DNA from: Isoetes taiwanensis
Taxonomy: Eukaryota; Streptophyta; Lycopodiopsida; Isoetales; Isoetaceae
DNA: 64,000 bases
Direction of reading: 5' to 3'
Assembly: GCA_021234155.1 (NCBI GenBank)
Contig: JAJEKV010000070.1
Coordinates: 5,548,754 to 5,612,753 of the forward strand
Both the position numbers and the translations under genes were made by a program. The notes under the pieces are model-generated. The model had not been told where the DNA came from and ran no database searches. It saw only the letters and a program-made list of their open reading frames with translations. Shown piece by piece: positions 1 through 12,855 of the stretch (the first letter of the stretch is position 1; every line of letters begins with the position of its first letter).

Positions 1-1491
1 TCAAACAATCAGGTCCTTTATACACCATCCTTAGCAGCTTTGTTGTCAGTTGATTATTTCAGCTATCGAATACGGAACAATCAGAGTGCCACTTCTACTG
101 GATATATTATCATACGTCCTAATTCTTTAATAGGTTTGTGGAAGATGGGTGATCTAACTGTAGAAGACTCATCTGGAAGAGGTGCATCTGGAAGCATCTC
201 AGGATCAACAACATGGGACGTGGGCAATGGGGCACTTATGTTTGGAGGTGCGGGCATGGTTTCATTTGGCACAAAACCATCTTTGAATGGTACAATTTCT
301 TTTACTATTTCTGCATGGGTGCGGGTGCCTGCAACTGCTACCTCCAGAGGAGTCATTATCCAACAAAGAAGTCCAAGTTCAGACAAAACCAATGGTTATG
401 TTGGCGAGTACCAATTATCCATAGATGGTGGAAGGCTCGAATTCTTCGTTTACGGAGACTATGAGTACCAATTTTCATTATCCGCAGATGTTGCTCTCAA
501 CGACTATAAATGGCATCATGTTAGTCTTCTTTACTCAATTTGACACACCCCCCTTTTTTTTTTAATTTCAGGAACTCAGTACTTTAAATCTTACAAATAT
601 GATAGAATCTAATTTTCTATAGAAAATTTACAGGTTGTGGCAGTGCGTGACAGCAATCAAGGTCGCATCTACTTCGATGGTAAATTAGCAGCTTATGCAA
701 TTGGCGTTGTTAGAAATTTAGATGGAAACATCCCAGTTTTCATGGGTTCTGATGCTAGAGACAATGTTTCCTTCTTTGTGGGGTCCTTGATGGGAATGAG
801 GCTATACAATCGCACTTTGAACTCTAATGAGATCAACTATCTAAGCACACGTCCAGAGGCTCTTATTGGATGGTGGAAAATGGATGAGACAAGTGGTGCT
901 ACTATAAATGATTCTTCTGGAAATAGAGCAATAGGAAGTATTACAGGATCAATAAGTTGGGAGCAAGATGGTGGACTTAATTTTGAAGGTGCAGGAAAAA
1001 TCTCCTTTGGGACAAAACTATCTATCAGTGGTAAGACTTCCTTTTCCATTCATGCATGGGTGAAGATCCCTAAAACTACTAGTCCATTAACTTTTATTAT
1101 CAGCCAAAGAAGCCCACCAGATAGCACAACTAATGGGTACAATGGTGAATATTGGCTTGCTCTCGTCAATGGGAAACCAAATTTTGTGGTGTTTGGAGAT
1201 GGTAATTACCAATTTAACTTGCTTGCATCTATAACAATCAATGACAATCAATGGCATCATATTGTGGGTGCACGTGACGGTGGGGAGGGTTTCATCTACA
1301 TCGATGGCATGCTTTCAGCATCTGTCAATGGCACAACAATCAGGAACCTAGATGGAAATATACCAGTGTTCATGGGTTATGATGCACGAGATAAAACATC
1401 CTTTTTTACAGGTTCTCTAAAAGATGTGAAGGTATACAATCAGTTGGTTTTGCCCAATGAAGGCAACACCTTGGGGTTGGCAGTAGTTTGA
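1..1491 (+). CDS. LamG-domain protein, 3' part (probable metzincin-Ig-LamG protein)
   Basis: Partial gene running off the left edge, open from base 1. Two exons: 1-519 and 634-1491. The 114-base intron starts GTTAGT and ends ACAG, and both junctions fall between codons, so reading continues from WHH into VVAVRD. Residues of the first exon begin with the end of an Ig/cadherin-like domain (SVDYFSYRI), followed by two concanavalin A-like LamG (Laminin_G_3 type) domains. Each has the pattern W.KM, DSSG, GAG.(V/I)SFGT, FSI.AWV, QRSP, QWHH, and FIYIDG / PVFMGYDARD. A paralogue at 22.6-25.3 kb shows that the missing upstream part probably encodes a HExxHxxGxxH protease. LamG domains usually bind glycans or proteins outside the cell. 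No stop or frameshift is seen in this copy. Domain class is confident; function is inferred. Confidence 0.8.
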
Positions 1492-2329
1492 ATTATGCAT
1501 ACAAGATGCCCAAAAGCCATATTCTAAATTCTGTATGTTTTATCTTGTAATATTAAGAAGAAAAAAAAAGTTATCTTCTATGATAAATGACATGGAAATA
1601 GTTATTATCAAATCATATGTAGTTTTTTTTTATGAACGTGGACCTTTATTACTCAAAAGAACACAAAGAGTACATGGGGGACTCAAAACCCAGTGGAGAA
1701 GATATCCACTAGAGCAACACTACCCACCACATACATACCATAGAAAAGCAGAGAACACAGATCACCATGAGCACAACTGTTTGCTATGAGTAGGTGTGAA
1801 TCTGAAGATATTGCTCCCAAATGACACTTTTGATGTCATCCTTTAAGGAAGAACACTTGTACGCCTTCACAATGCGACTACGGGCATCGCTAAGCACTTG
1901 TATATCTGAAAAGAGCTGTCCTTCTATATTTAACATGTTACGTTTGACTAGATTCTAATAGTAGTTCTCTAGCAAATCGAGAGAATTATTCTAGTTATTC
2001 TAGCTTCAACTTTATTATATACTTTCTATTCCCCTTCTTATAACGCATTCATATGCTTTGAATAAATATAGAATGTCAGAGGTATGTCTTGATGCAAAAT
2101 TAGTAGCCTTTGATGGGCTGTAGAGCCCCCCCCAAAAAAAAAAAAAAAAAAAAAAAAAAGAGGGGTGAGGGACTAGCAATAGGGCAGGCTTGGGAACATG
2201 ATTGGAAGGGGTAGATGTGTAGTACACTAGGAATTTGATAATTTTGCAAAAGAAGGAACATTGATTTACAATCCATGAGGTCGTTACATATAGTATTGAC
2301 CTGCATAGCATAGTTTGTGACACGTTAAT
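1492..2329. other. Intergenic DNA downstream of LamG gene
   Basis: No credible gene. The stretch holds the likely 3' UTR (AATATTAAGAAG region) and a homopolymer block of eight C followed by 26 A at 2126-2159. The A run could be the tail of an old retroposed sequence on the + strand, but no coding remnant was found before it. Confidence 0.5.
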
Positions 2330-3950
2330 TGTGACATTCCCCTGAAATATACGGTATAAATATGTTTATTTATAGGCCACGTCACCATACAAGCCTACCT
2401 TAGTAACCTTGTATACCATAGTGTGTGGATAAGTTTGCATGGTTAAGTTATTTACTTAACTTAGCCAACCGCAAATATGGAACCATCTCCACATGGCTCC
2501 ATCCTATTGGCAACCCGCCACATGGATGCACCCTATTGGAGTCACATGGTGTGACATGGCAACCCTAACCTACAAATGGCCAAACCCTAACCTAGGCCAT
2601 TTTCTGGCTCCAATAGTCCTAGAACCTTGTTCGCGTTCGAAACTCTGTTTCGAGAATCATCTACTGTAGCACAATATAGCTCAGCAACCCCCGGACTGTG
2701 CATGCGTCAGAAGGAGTGAGAGCTACCCCGAATCACTTGCAGAGTTGTGGGTGGAAGTCCTCCGAAGCAGGTATTTGAAGTAGATTTCTTGGTAGATCAT
2801 ATAGAAGTTAGGATTCCATATGAGTTAGCATTTTGTATCTCTAGTAGAGCCATTCTAGAACCCTCAGTTTGGATCTTGAATCCTAATCAATGAGCCCTAA
2901 ATGAATGTTAGATGCATGTGATTAGGATTAGAAGCTATTTATCATGTTTGCTCGTCTTGTATTGGGAAGGGAGGTTAGAGACCCAGTAGCCATTATTTAA
3001 ATGATGCTCCTAGTTTAGAACCCTTAGTTCTTATTAGATGCAGCCTGTGCATAAAGTTCACCAGGCTATGGAGGCTATTGAGTGACTTGAGCACCACATA
3101 ACAGGGTTAGTGGTAAAGTGGAGAGAGGTCCCTGCTGAACACGGCTACTGAGTCGGTCACTTCGTTTGCATCGGGCTTGGCTCTTGTTTTGGGAGTTCAG
3201 TTGGGTATAGACGTGTGTTGCCACGAACCTCTAGCCACCCATGCAGCCAGTATTCTCTGCGAAGGAGAGATGCAACCCTTCCTACCTCATCGGACTGAGG
3301 AGATGCAACCCAGGTTAGTCTTGTTGGGTGATACCATGAGACTACGTCTCCGACAGGTTACAGTCACGTCAGAGCTTGATTTAGCCCATCTGTAAAGTAT
3401 GCACAGGAGGGATGGATGGAGTGGTCAAACCTAGCCATTGTCTAGAGCCGATCCTACCATTGTTATATCTCGGTCTGCTCTATCTTGAGGCCCAGCCGTC
3501 AGTCTACTTCCCTTAGGAGTGAGCCTGGATAGGAGTTATTCTGCTTTATGATGTATTGACATCTATGATGGATCTATGAATAAATAGATGGTACTATCCT
3601 TCAAGGTAGCTGGTTGTATTGTTATTGCTAGTGCTGATGTTTATGTTTATGCTTCCACTGTTATAGAAGCCCATAGGGGAAGGGTGCACAAGACACCTTT
3701 GTGTCTTGTGCAGTTTTTGGAATTTATTTATTCTCTTATCACACTGTCTCGGCCGATTTATGTATGCATTTTGTTTTCCATTTTTGAGTATAGTTTACTT
3801 TATCAACTTTGGAGTATGTGTGTTTACTGGATAACGGAAATACATTTAATGGAGTTTTTTGATGATGCATACAACTGGTCTGATTTGATAGATTTTGATG
3901 CACATCACTGGTCTGGTGCTTCTGAAAAGTCACCAAGAATTTAGATCCCT
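2330..3950. other. Possible degenerate LTR-like sequence
   Basis: The block begins TGTGACATTCC, carries a TATAAATA-like site near 2351 and has the mixed composition of plant LTR sequence. No primer-binding site, polypurine tract, gag or pol reading frame and no matching second LTR were found. ORFs at 3177-3395 and 3588-3944 have no recognisable domain. The bases GTTAAT precede it and recur near 3998, which could be chance. Weak call. Confidence 0.25.
3686..3711. repeat. Perfect 11-bp hairpin
   Basis: GCACAAGACAC, a CTTT loop, then the exact reverse complement. It lies inside the LTR-like block. It could be a transcript hairpin or part of a decayed foldback element. No run of T follows directly and the host is a eukaryote, so a bacterial-type terminator is not proposed. 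Confidence 0.5.
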
Positions 3951-6900
3951 ATAAGAATAGCTTAGTTTCCTCTCTGTAATGTCTTATTTTCTACTCGTTA
4001 ATGTGACAAGAACAATTCCTTTTTGTTCTTTGTTCTTTGTTATTGTTTGTAATTCTGTCAGAACTATTCTGTCAGAACTATTGTTTGTAATTTACAAGAT
4101 GTTGTAAAGTAATAATCCTGCTTATAGCGTCTATAGAGCAGGAACTACATTAAAGAAAATATTGCATCTCGCTCATGCAATTTTGCTTCTCAATAGGGAA
4201 AAGTATAACCCTAATATTTCTTTCTCACAGAGTTCCGATGCAAGGTCAATGGGAGTTGGAGATGGAATCTTTGAGCAAACCTTTTTGGGATGTATAAAGA
4301 AAAGTGGTAAGAAAGAGTGAGCAAATCTTCAGGCAATTCCGACTAGATTTGGCGGGTCAAATATAGGCTCAAAGTTGGATAAAAAAAGAAGTCAATGGGC
4401 AATCAACTCTGTAATAGTGATCTGAAAATGGAAATTGGAGATGGAGAATTTTTTTTGGGATTTTGATAAACTATAATATTCTTTAAAATCTTGTAAATAA
4501 GAGAAAAACAAAAATTTTAAGTGTATTTTTGGATTTGCACATGTTCTTGAGAATACATACTATTTCATAAGAACGGGTTTTTTAAAAATAGATCTTGAGA
4601 TTTGGGATACCTTCTTAACTTTTGTAAACTGTGAAAATGCTCGAAACGCTCTAAGAGGAGAGGGACATCCAAGACAAAATAAAGATTGGATCAACGCTTT
4701 TTTGCAGAAAGTAAATTTTTATGAAAACATGGAATTTCAAGAGGAATCAATACCATGAGTCATAATATCATACAATATGAAGGTAATACAAGTCGAAAAT
4801 AGTGCTCAGCATTGTACATCAAGAGAACCTTGAGATTTTTCACTGCTTCGAGAGTTCTAGTGAAAGATCTTCAAAAAGGCAAGGATTTGATCATAAAAAG
4901 GTATTTCAAAGGTACTTACGAGATCACAAGGTGATGTACAAACTCAATCTTGATCACAAAAGGTGTCAAAAATTTGTCATGCATGTGCCTAAGATCTTTA
5001 AGTTTTGCAAAGAATGACCAAATTAATTGAAATTTATTGGAATCATGCTCAGTAAGGGTCGCTGCTTCTAAAATGCGAGTCGATTCGAGCATGAATCACC
5101 CTAAAAAAGGCCAAACTTTTCGTTTGGGACCTTTACTGAGCACGGCTTCAGTTCGGATGCTGGGATCATACCCTTAGGAGGTCATGGATGTGCCGGTACA
5201 GACTATGTTCCCAGATAGTCGCTTGACTTTATGTGTGTTACTTGATATGTATATTTGTACAGTTTGACATCACTCTTATTACTGCCACGGTTTTTCCCTC
5301 GAAAACTTTTTGAGGCGGAGGTTTTTTAACCCAAGCAGTAATAAGTCTGTTGCGTTTTCTTTTTGGGTCCCATATGTCGATTGGTCTCCATGGAAAAACT
5401 CTATTCTATTCTATTCTATTCTATTCTATTCTATTCTATTCTATTCTATTCTATTCTATTCTATTGGCATAAACCCTAAAAGAATTTCTTAAGGCTCAAA
5501 ATATCCCAAAATCCTGTAGCAAAAGAGAAGCCAAGTGTATATAACATTCAAAACTTCGATTTTTGGCAACTAATGCAAGATCAAGGAAGGGATAATAACC
5601 CTACATCTATGCTAAATGTTAGTATAGGGGGTAGAATAGGGCAATCTTTTTGGTTGGGTTGGATGCTATTGGGAAGAGCACAACCCTCTTCGGTGACATC
5701 CATTCCTCTTGCATAAAATTCCTTTTTGTTTGTTTTTTTTTCTTTTGCAAAAATAAAGAAAATGCTGACTAGGCAAATGAGGTGGCAAGTACAAAAGCAA
5801 AAATTTAATTTTTAATAGTTTTAGGATCAGGGTGATATGGCATTGATTGCAAGGTCTCGCTTGTAAATCTTCACATTTTAAGACGTTTTTGTCAAAGTGG
5901 CATAGTCACTTGGAAAAATAGACGGACGTATATCTTGGTGACATGGCATCTAACCTGCTTAAGCATAATTTTGTCTAAAAATTGGTTTTGTGGAGCTAGA
6001 TTGATCCAAAACCAATGGTTTGAGTGGCTAGTGGAGGTAAAATGGATTTGGAGCATCTTTTTGTGCTTATATAGTTAGATGAGACATGTAAATTTTGTAC
6101 TTTTTATATCTGATTAATAATTTTTTTGGCTTTCGTCCTTCAAAAAAAGGGGGATTTGGTGGCTGAAAAAATGGAAGGTTAAGTGAATGAATCAAAACAA
6201 AAGCATGGAAAAAAATGGCATATAGGCACGGAGTCAAGGCAGAATCCCCACATTAGCAAAGCTTTAGTGTTATCAAATCTTGAAACATCTTTCAAACTTC
6301 AAATTTGTCTTGTAAAAACTGCTGAAGTGATCAAAGTGCAACTAGTGATCTCTCTTTCTCAAATCCTTGTGAATGTGCTGCAACTAGAATTGTGATTCAA
6401 TGTTGAATGATTCTAAAGAATGTGAATGCTTTAGATGTTGCCAAAATTTGGCAACATGATGCTTATGCCCTTAGCCAATGTTCTTGCATATATGAAATAT
6501 TGTTTGTCCAACATGATAAGGATGAGGCAAAATGACAAGGAAGCAAAGGTTTTAATGGAGAAATAGGCCAAAAAGTATGTGCAGATAATATAAATGAAGT
6601 ATGAACAAGTTGACTTGTAAATGGAAACAATGAACTAGTTAGTATAAATATGAGCTGCCATGTTTGATGGAATGTTGAACGGCAGCAATGATGATGGAAT
6701 GGGTGAATGAATCAAAGCTCTTATGAATAGGACTGTCCATCGTGATTAAATGAAAATGAATGGTCAAACTGGTGAACCTGTAAGTGACAACATAGAGCAA
6801 TGTTAGATGAATAAGACTGATATATGTGAGCCCAGGGGATACACTTAAGCTATAGAGGATACGTCATCTGCCCGCATAGGATTAGAAGAAACTCACTTTT

Positions 6901-8587
6901 TCTTGTAGAAAAGCCCCTCCCATAAGGTGTTATATTGTCAAAAATTTTGCACCCATGCCATCCTAGTACAAGCACATTTGTTAGTTGCAAATATACCCAT
7001 CTTATATAAATACTTATTTCAAATGTACTAGGAAATATATCTGACAGTATAGAAACCCAAATCCAATAATCCCCTCTTCACATCCATAGATCGAAAGAAG
7101 CCCTTCCATACATGTGATTTATTCTCCTCTTCCCAACTTCCCCCTCACGACTTTGTATAGTATAAAATGCACAAAAACCATACTTGTGTATAATGTATAT
7201 ATATATTTTCATAAAAAACAGACCCTCTAAGGTCACTCACTAGTGTTGTATGGTCAATATAGTACTACATATTGAAACATGTAAATATGCTAGCTAAAAA
7301 ATGTTGTTGTCGTGTAAATGGGATGTCGAATAACAGTTTAGCTTTATAATAGTGAAAGTATGTGAAATATGATGGGAAACATTTGCCAACTTTTGGCAGG
7401 GGTTAAATGGTCATGCTGATGAACCTGTGAATGACAATAGACGAGATTAGTGCATACATAGAACTTTTTAACTTTTCAAATATGGTTTAAATATCTAAAG
7501 TGAATGCAAAACTAAGTTTGCCTAAAAGAAAATTGCATAAGTGTGATCTAATTAGTTTAAACAAGCAAACAAACCCAATGATACATGTTGATGTCAATCT
7601 CTCTTCAAGTAGAGAATATTATTGTGATTTTGCAAACCTGTGGCAGCCATGTTGAACTTAATTGCTATATTTTTTTATTTCTGAAATTCTTGTTACTATG
7701 GCTTAGTAGGCTTCTCACTAGAAATCCGAAATTATTTTGCCAATTTTTTTTGAAGAAATCTCCCCACTCCTACAGGAACTCAGTCAAAAAGTTTTTTGGC
7801 TCCGTAACTACAATCTGCATTTCTGAATCTCCACAGATTGCCCACTTACTACAAGATAGTGGTTGGATTTCTTATAGCCATGGAGCATAAATGTAAAGCT
7901 TTTGAATCCAGTTTTACAATCCTTATAGTTTGTCATGTGTTTGTCCATATGAATCTATGTCGAGTTTTCCTTTAATCAGAGAACAAAGGATGGCATGGAA
8001 GTTGGATTAAAGGGCTTCTTAGGATTTTAGAGTGTTGGTCTAATCCCACTTCGTGTCTACTTGCATAATATACTTAATAGGCCCATGCTCGACCAAGGAA
8101 GACTTTGTTGTTTTCCAGAGGGAAACCCTATGTGCAACATTTGTTGTTTTTATTCTTTTCAATTCTTCTACCTCCGGCAACAGAAAATGCTAAGGTTAGA
8201 CCATTAATGTCGCATATTCCACGTGCCTTAGGCCATTGATTGCTTAAACAAAGAGCATTTTTTTGGCACGTTCGACTTGGCCATGGACTAAAGACAACTT
8301 TCTAATTTTTTGAAAATGAAAAAGCTTACACGATGCATATAGTAGCCTAGTGTGCATATATGATATGCGTATATTTATGGCAAGTTACTCTACGTTATGA
8401 ATGTGAAATTAGATTTTGTGCATGTTTTAGATATGTACGAAATACAAAGTCAATATAAGAGAACATGCCTATTATTAACTCGCTTACCGCAACATAGATT
8501 TTTATTGTGAAGAAAGGGGGCCACCATGGTGCCCCTAAGTATGCACTCTTAGGTAGGATGGGTGTGTGGATGATCACCCACCACTAG
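3951..8587. other. Gene-poor AT-rich DNA
   Basis: No gene recognised on either strand. Open frames here are short (the longest about 100 codons, 7585-7890) and show no domain. The part just before 8590 probably serves as the promoter region of the oxidase gene. Confidence 0.5.
5401..5465. repeat. (CTATT)13 microsatellite
   Basis: Thirteen perfect copies of the pentamer CTATT. The uninterrupted array suggests recent expansion and likely length polymorphism. Confidence 0.95.
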
Positions 8588-8589
8588 AA

Positions 8590-8600
8590 TATATATATAT
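8590..8600 (+). promoter_or_regulatory. Candidate TATA box of the oxidase gene
   Basis: TATATATATAT lies 40-50 bases before the ATG at 8640. The spacing suits a TATA element with a short 5' UTR, or a start further upstream with an intron, since GTTGTAG at 8627-8633 also resembles a splice acceptor. Confidence 0.35.
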
Positions 8601-8639
8601 GCTTGTGCTACCTCTTGTTTGTGTTGTGTTGTAGGCGAG

Positions 8640-10504
8640 ATGGCTCCTCGTTCGATCCTTATCCTCGGCTTATGCCTTTTCACTCTTTTCTCGAATGTTA
8701 TCGCACAGAACCCTCAGTGTACCATGGCTGCATCTCCAACGTTGACCAAATTCTTAGATCCCTTACCATCTCCTAGTGTCATTCAAGCATACAATGGAGA
8801 ACTCACACTCGGGGTTTACAAGATTACTCAGGTACATTCAACTTAATTTTGTTCTCCTTTTTGCTTTACATGTACGTTGTTTGGCCATTTGCAATTGGCC
8901 TCCTTTGTAAAGTGTTCTCCATATTCCTTCGTCTTTTTACCTGCCCGTATGCTACTTATATCGAGTTTGTTTGGATGCAGAAATTGCATAGTGAGCTAAA
9001 TGCCACTACACTCTATGCCTATGGCACTAATATAACAACTGCATCATATCCGGGTCCAACGTTGGTGGCAAAGAGAGGAATACCTACAACAATATGGTGG
9101 GAGAATCATATCCATGACCATGATCACATTTTGCCCGTTGATAAAAATATCCATTGGGCACATCCCAAGTATGGTTATGTTCCCATTATTCCACATTTGC
9201 ACGGAGCCGAAACACATAGCTCATCTGATGGCAATCCTGAGTCTTGGTTTACTGCAACTGGAGAATATGGCAAAGCATGGAATCCCCAGCCATTTATATA
9301 TAATAATACACAATTCCCGACATTATTGTGGTATCATGATCATGCCTTGGGGATGACTAGGTTAAACGTGTATGCGGGTATGGCTGGTGCCTATTTGTTG
9401 ACATGGCCCGAGGTGGAAACCTGTCTTAACTTGCCATCTGGTGAGTTTATGGTGCCACTCATTGTTCAGGACAAGCAATTTTACGCGAATGGATCCCTCA
9501 ATTTCCCCTATCCATGGTGTCCAGAATTTTTCGGAGATACTATACTGGTGAATGGCAAGGCATGGCCATATTTGACAGTGCAAGCAACGCAGTATAGGTT
9601 CAGGGTCCTAGGGGGAGCAAATGCAAGATTTTTCAACCTAAGTTTTAGCAACAACATGACATTCTTAAAGATAGGCACGGATGGGGGGTTCCTGCCTAGT
9701 CCATTCAACGTGTCGTCTATACTGCTATCGCCAGGCCAAAGGGCAGACATAATATTTGATTTTTCGTCCTTCAAGAATGGAACCGAGATCTATCTCAACA
9801 ACACAGCGCGAAATCCATTTCCAAATGGCGCCGTGCCAACGTCAGAAACGGGAGTGATTATGAAGTTCATTGTGAACTCGACTGTGACGAATCCACTGCA
9901 CAATGCGAAAATTCCTGATAAGTTTCCATATATATTTGTGCCCAGGAGGGCTCTGTCTGTGCCGCTGAAGAGGAGGTTTAATCTGAGCGAGGTTTCAGAC
10001 AGCGCTGGGAACGTGCTCAGGATACTGATAAACGGTTTAATGTGGAACGATACTGTAACCGAGACTCCCTATGAAGGCACTACTGAATTATGGGAGATGA
10101 TAAATCTGACTCCCGATGCCCACCCCATGCACTTGCACCTCGTCCAGTTCCACTGCCTCACTCGCCAGCCCTTCAACTCCACGGAATATTCCTCCGGAAT
10201 ATGCAGCCTCGACGTCGAATATAATACCACCAATGCTGCCTCCCCTAGCTGCTTCACTGGTTATGCTCTTCCTTGCGGCGTCGATGAACAAGGTTGGAAG
10301 GATACTGTTGTTGCTTACCCTAATGAGGTTACCACTTTCTCCATCACCTTTACTTCCCAAGATGGTTCTTCCTTCCCTTTCGATCCCACCACTGGCCCCG
10401 GTTACCCCTGGCATTGCCATATCGTCGACCATGAAGATAATGACATGATGCGTCCCTTCGTTGTCCAAAAGTACCTCCCTCCTCGATTATATGATGATGC
10501 ATAA
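8640..10504 (+). CDS. LPR/bilirubin-oxidase-like multicopper oxidase
   Basis: Two exons, 8640-8831 and 8981-10504, give 571 residues; the intron is GTACAT...ATGCAG in phase 0. An N-terminal hydrophobic stretch (residues 1-22, ending NVIAQ) is a likely secretion signal. All copper ligands are present: HLH at 136-138, HDH at 183-185, HPMHLH at 445-450, and HCHIVDHEDNDMM at 542-554, with C543 as type-1 copper ligand and M553 in the axial position. Length and motifs match the plant LPR1/LPR2 branch related to CotA and bilirubin oxidase. In Arabidopsis LPR1 these are cell-wall ferroxidases that restrict root growth under low phosphate. E246 (CPEFFGD), D320 or D324 (RADIIFDF) and D443 (PDAHPMH) occupy places comparable to the acidic iron-site residues of LPR1; that mapping is inference. 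Many NxS/T sites fit an extracellular protein. The frame is unbroken. I chose the second ATG (MAPRS) because it starts the signal peptide. It is the only complete host gene in the window. Confidence 0.9.
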
Positions 10505-11131
10505 TGCCAGTCAATCTTTCAATATTATTTGCTACATCTTACGTATTAGTATGGAACTATGGAAACTGGATTGTGTGTGCTTGTAGTTGGATTATCATAC
10601 ATGAACGAATTCTACCTACACTTTAATGTGCAAATACAATTGCTCAATGTTAAACTTATAATTGCCATCGAACCAAGGTGTGTTAGGCGTCATGTTGTAT
10701 TTATTATATATCATACATTATATATGTACTACAATGTAAAGGGGCACATTGGCACACTCGCTACTTGTGTTCCGGTCCCCCCTTAACAATGGATAAAATG
10801 GGCCCTCACAATAATGTATCATTTTGGTTGATTGAATTTGTGTTCTCGTTTGGCTAGAGAACATGCCAAAAATCAGTGAAAAGTAAGTTCAAACCACTTG
10901 TTTTTCATATTATATCAAAAGATTATGAAAAGCTATAAGAGCACTATTTACAAAATTTTGAAGCAATTTTAACATAGAATATATAATAGAATAGTTTTTT
11001 TACATAACCACATCGTTGTTTGTCATAGTTTTGCATGACATGTTAACTACTTCCTTTGACATTTGGGGATTGCTAATCGCATCATTGTCTGCCATAGTTT
11101 TGCACGACATGTTAACTACTTCCTTTGACAT
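10505..11131. other. 3' flank of oxidase gene with a short tandem repeat
   Basis: No gene. It holds the probable 3' UTR and then two copies of a roughly 69-bp unit at 11011-11079 and 11080-11147, both containing GACATGTTAACTACTTCC. The second copy runs into the start of the 3.33 kb duplicated unit. Confidence 0.6.
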
Positions 11132-11389
11132 CTGGGGATTGCTTGATCAATGAAAAGGAATTAGGAAATGCGTCACAAAATTACTTGTCTTCTATATCTT
11201 TCGGCGACATGATGGTTGTTGTCTCCATTGGCATTTGAGATTCTCTACTCCTACGAATCCTTTGTAATGAGATGTTTATATAAGCCTACTTAAATAATGC
11301 ACTAGCTAATTCGGCACTAGGCTGGTGACGTTGGGTTCAACGATACCCCTAGAGTTGCCCCTAGGATCCGAAAACTTCCTCAAGGTGGG

Positions 11390-11680
11390 ATTGTATCCTG
11401 CCTACAAAGTGTGCATGCATGGCCAAAGTTTTGCCCAACGGATGTGTGGTGAGTTGGTATAGGCCTAGTAATGCCAAAATAAGTGTTCATTTGGTCATGG
11501 ATTCAAATCTTGCCAATGTCTCTTATCTTTGGGAGTTGGTTACTAGGGGTATACGATGATGATCCCCAATGTGGCAGAACTTAAAAGCCTATACATGTCT
11601 TCCACTTTGGTCGCTTTCGTTGGCGATGGGACAAAAACTAGCTAGTTTGTAAAAGACTAGTCTAGACCGGTAAAACTTGG
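11390..11680 (+). repeat. SINE-like repeat, unit 1 forward copy
   Basis: Contains tRNA-promoter-like boxes: GGTGAGTTGGTATAGG near 11447 (A-box-like) and GGATTCAAATC at 11499-11509 (B-box-like), about 40 bases apart. Related copies occur at 12530-12752 (-), 14717-15007 (+), 15850-16079 (-) and 50420-50720 (-). Conserved sequence extends about 60 bases upstream of the A box, which is unusual for a simple tRNA-derived SINE, so the class is tentative. Confidence 0.45.
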
Positions 11681-12454
11681 TTTTATATATCTTCGTGGCT
11701 TGTTTCTTCGGTTCTTTGTAAAGAGCCCTCTGGTCCTAGGATGCCCAAATAGTCATACGTGGCAGGTGGCACTAGGCTGGTGACCCTCGGTCCTAGGATG
11801 CCCAAAAAGTCATACATGGCGGCGACACTAGGCATCATTGAACCCAACGTCACCCGCCCTAGTGCCACCTACCCAGGGGAAAAAAAATAGCGGCTAATAT
11901 TAGCCAAATGGCGATTTTTGGACATTTTGGAAAAAGTATGGCTAAACTATAAAGGAGGAAATTTTTGGAAAAAAGAAAAAAATCGCCAAATATTTTCAAA
12001 GTTAACCTCCCTTACACCAAGGTTTAGCCAAACATAAGAAAGAAGGAGAGGAAAAATTCTTCCACTTTAACCAAACGTTCGAAAGTTTTCCTATGCATTT
12101 AGGGATAGATTAGCCATACTTTTTAATAGCTAATGTAAAATATGAGATTATTCATGAGATTATGGAAAAGAGGTTGCTAATACTATATTAGATGGACAGT
12201 TTTTTGTTCTCCAACTAGTAGATTTCTATTATTAATATGTTCGTACAATAAAAAGTTTGGCATAGCATAAATGTTTGGCTAAAGTTTATATAAAGGTTCA
12301 AACAAAAAATAGCCAAACATTCAAAACTAGTAAAGGAAAAATTATTCAACTTTAGCCAAACATTTGAAAGTTTTCCTATGTATTTTGAGTTAAATTAGCC
12401 AAAGTTGTTATAGCTAATCTAAAATATGACTTTAGTAATTTTTTCCCTGCACCT

Positions 12455-12752
12455 ACCACGTATGACTTTTTGGGCATCCTAGGACCATAGGGCTCTTTAC
12501 AGTAACCAGTAAACCAGCCACAATAATCTGTAAACCTTACTCGTCTAGACTAGTCTTTTTACAAACTAGCTAGTTTTTGTCCCACTGCCAACGAGCAGCC
12601 AAAGTGGAGGACATGTATAAGCTTTTAAGTTCTGCCACGCCAGGGATCATCATCGTATACCCTTAGTAACCAACTTCCAAATATAAGTGACATTGGCAAG
12701 GTTTGAACCCATGACCAAATGAACACTTATTTTGGCATTACTAGGCCAAAAT
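12455..12752 (-). repeat. Inverted SINE-like arm, unit 1
   Basis: Reverse complement of 11461-11765. It matches through the tRNA-like B box, the TTACTAAGGGTATACGATGATGAT segment (in shorter overlapping pieces) and the CTAGCTAGTTTTTGTCCC region. The two arms, separated by about 700 bases of AT-rich sequence, could form a hairpin of roughly 300 bp. Unit 2 repeats the arrangement. Confidence 0.7.
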
Positions 12753-12855
12753 AGCCCTCTGGTTGTATAAAAACGAGATGTGGAAGATTTGGTGGTGGAT
12801 GAGCATCCTTTGATCAAGGAAGAGGCGCTATATTTTTCATAAAGGGCAGCCAAGG

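Noticed and set aside
2330-4005. Solo LTR bounded by GTTAAT duplications
   Set aside because: The right copy is not preceded by a CA terminus, and the block has no matched LTR; recorded only as a weak LTR-like region.
11314-11870. CACTA-like inverted ends (CACTAGGCTGGTGAC and its inverse near 11845-11868)
   Set aside because: The ends resemble CACTA termini, but the flanking three bases do not match, a further partial copy lies between them at 11769, and no CACTA transposase is present. It is kept only as part of the complex inverted structure.
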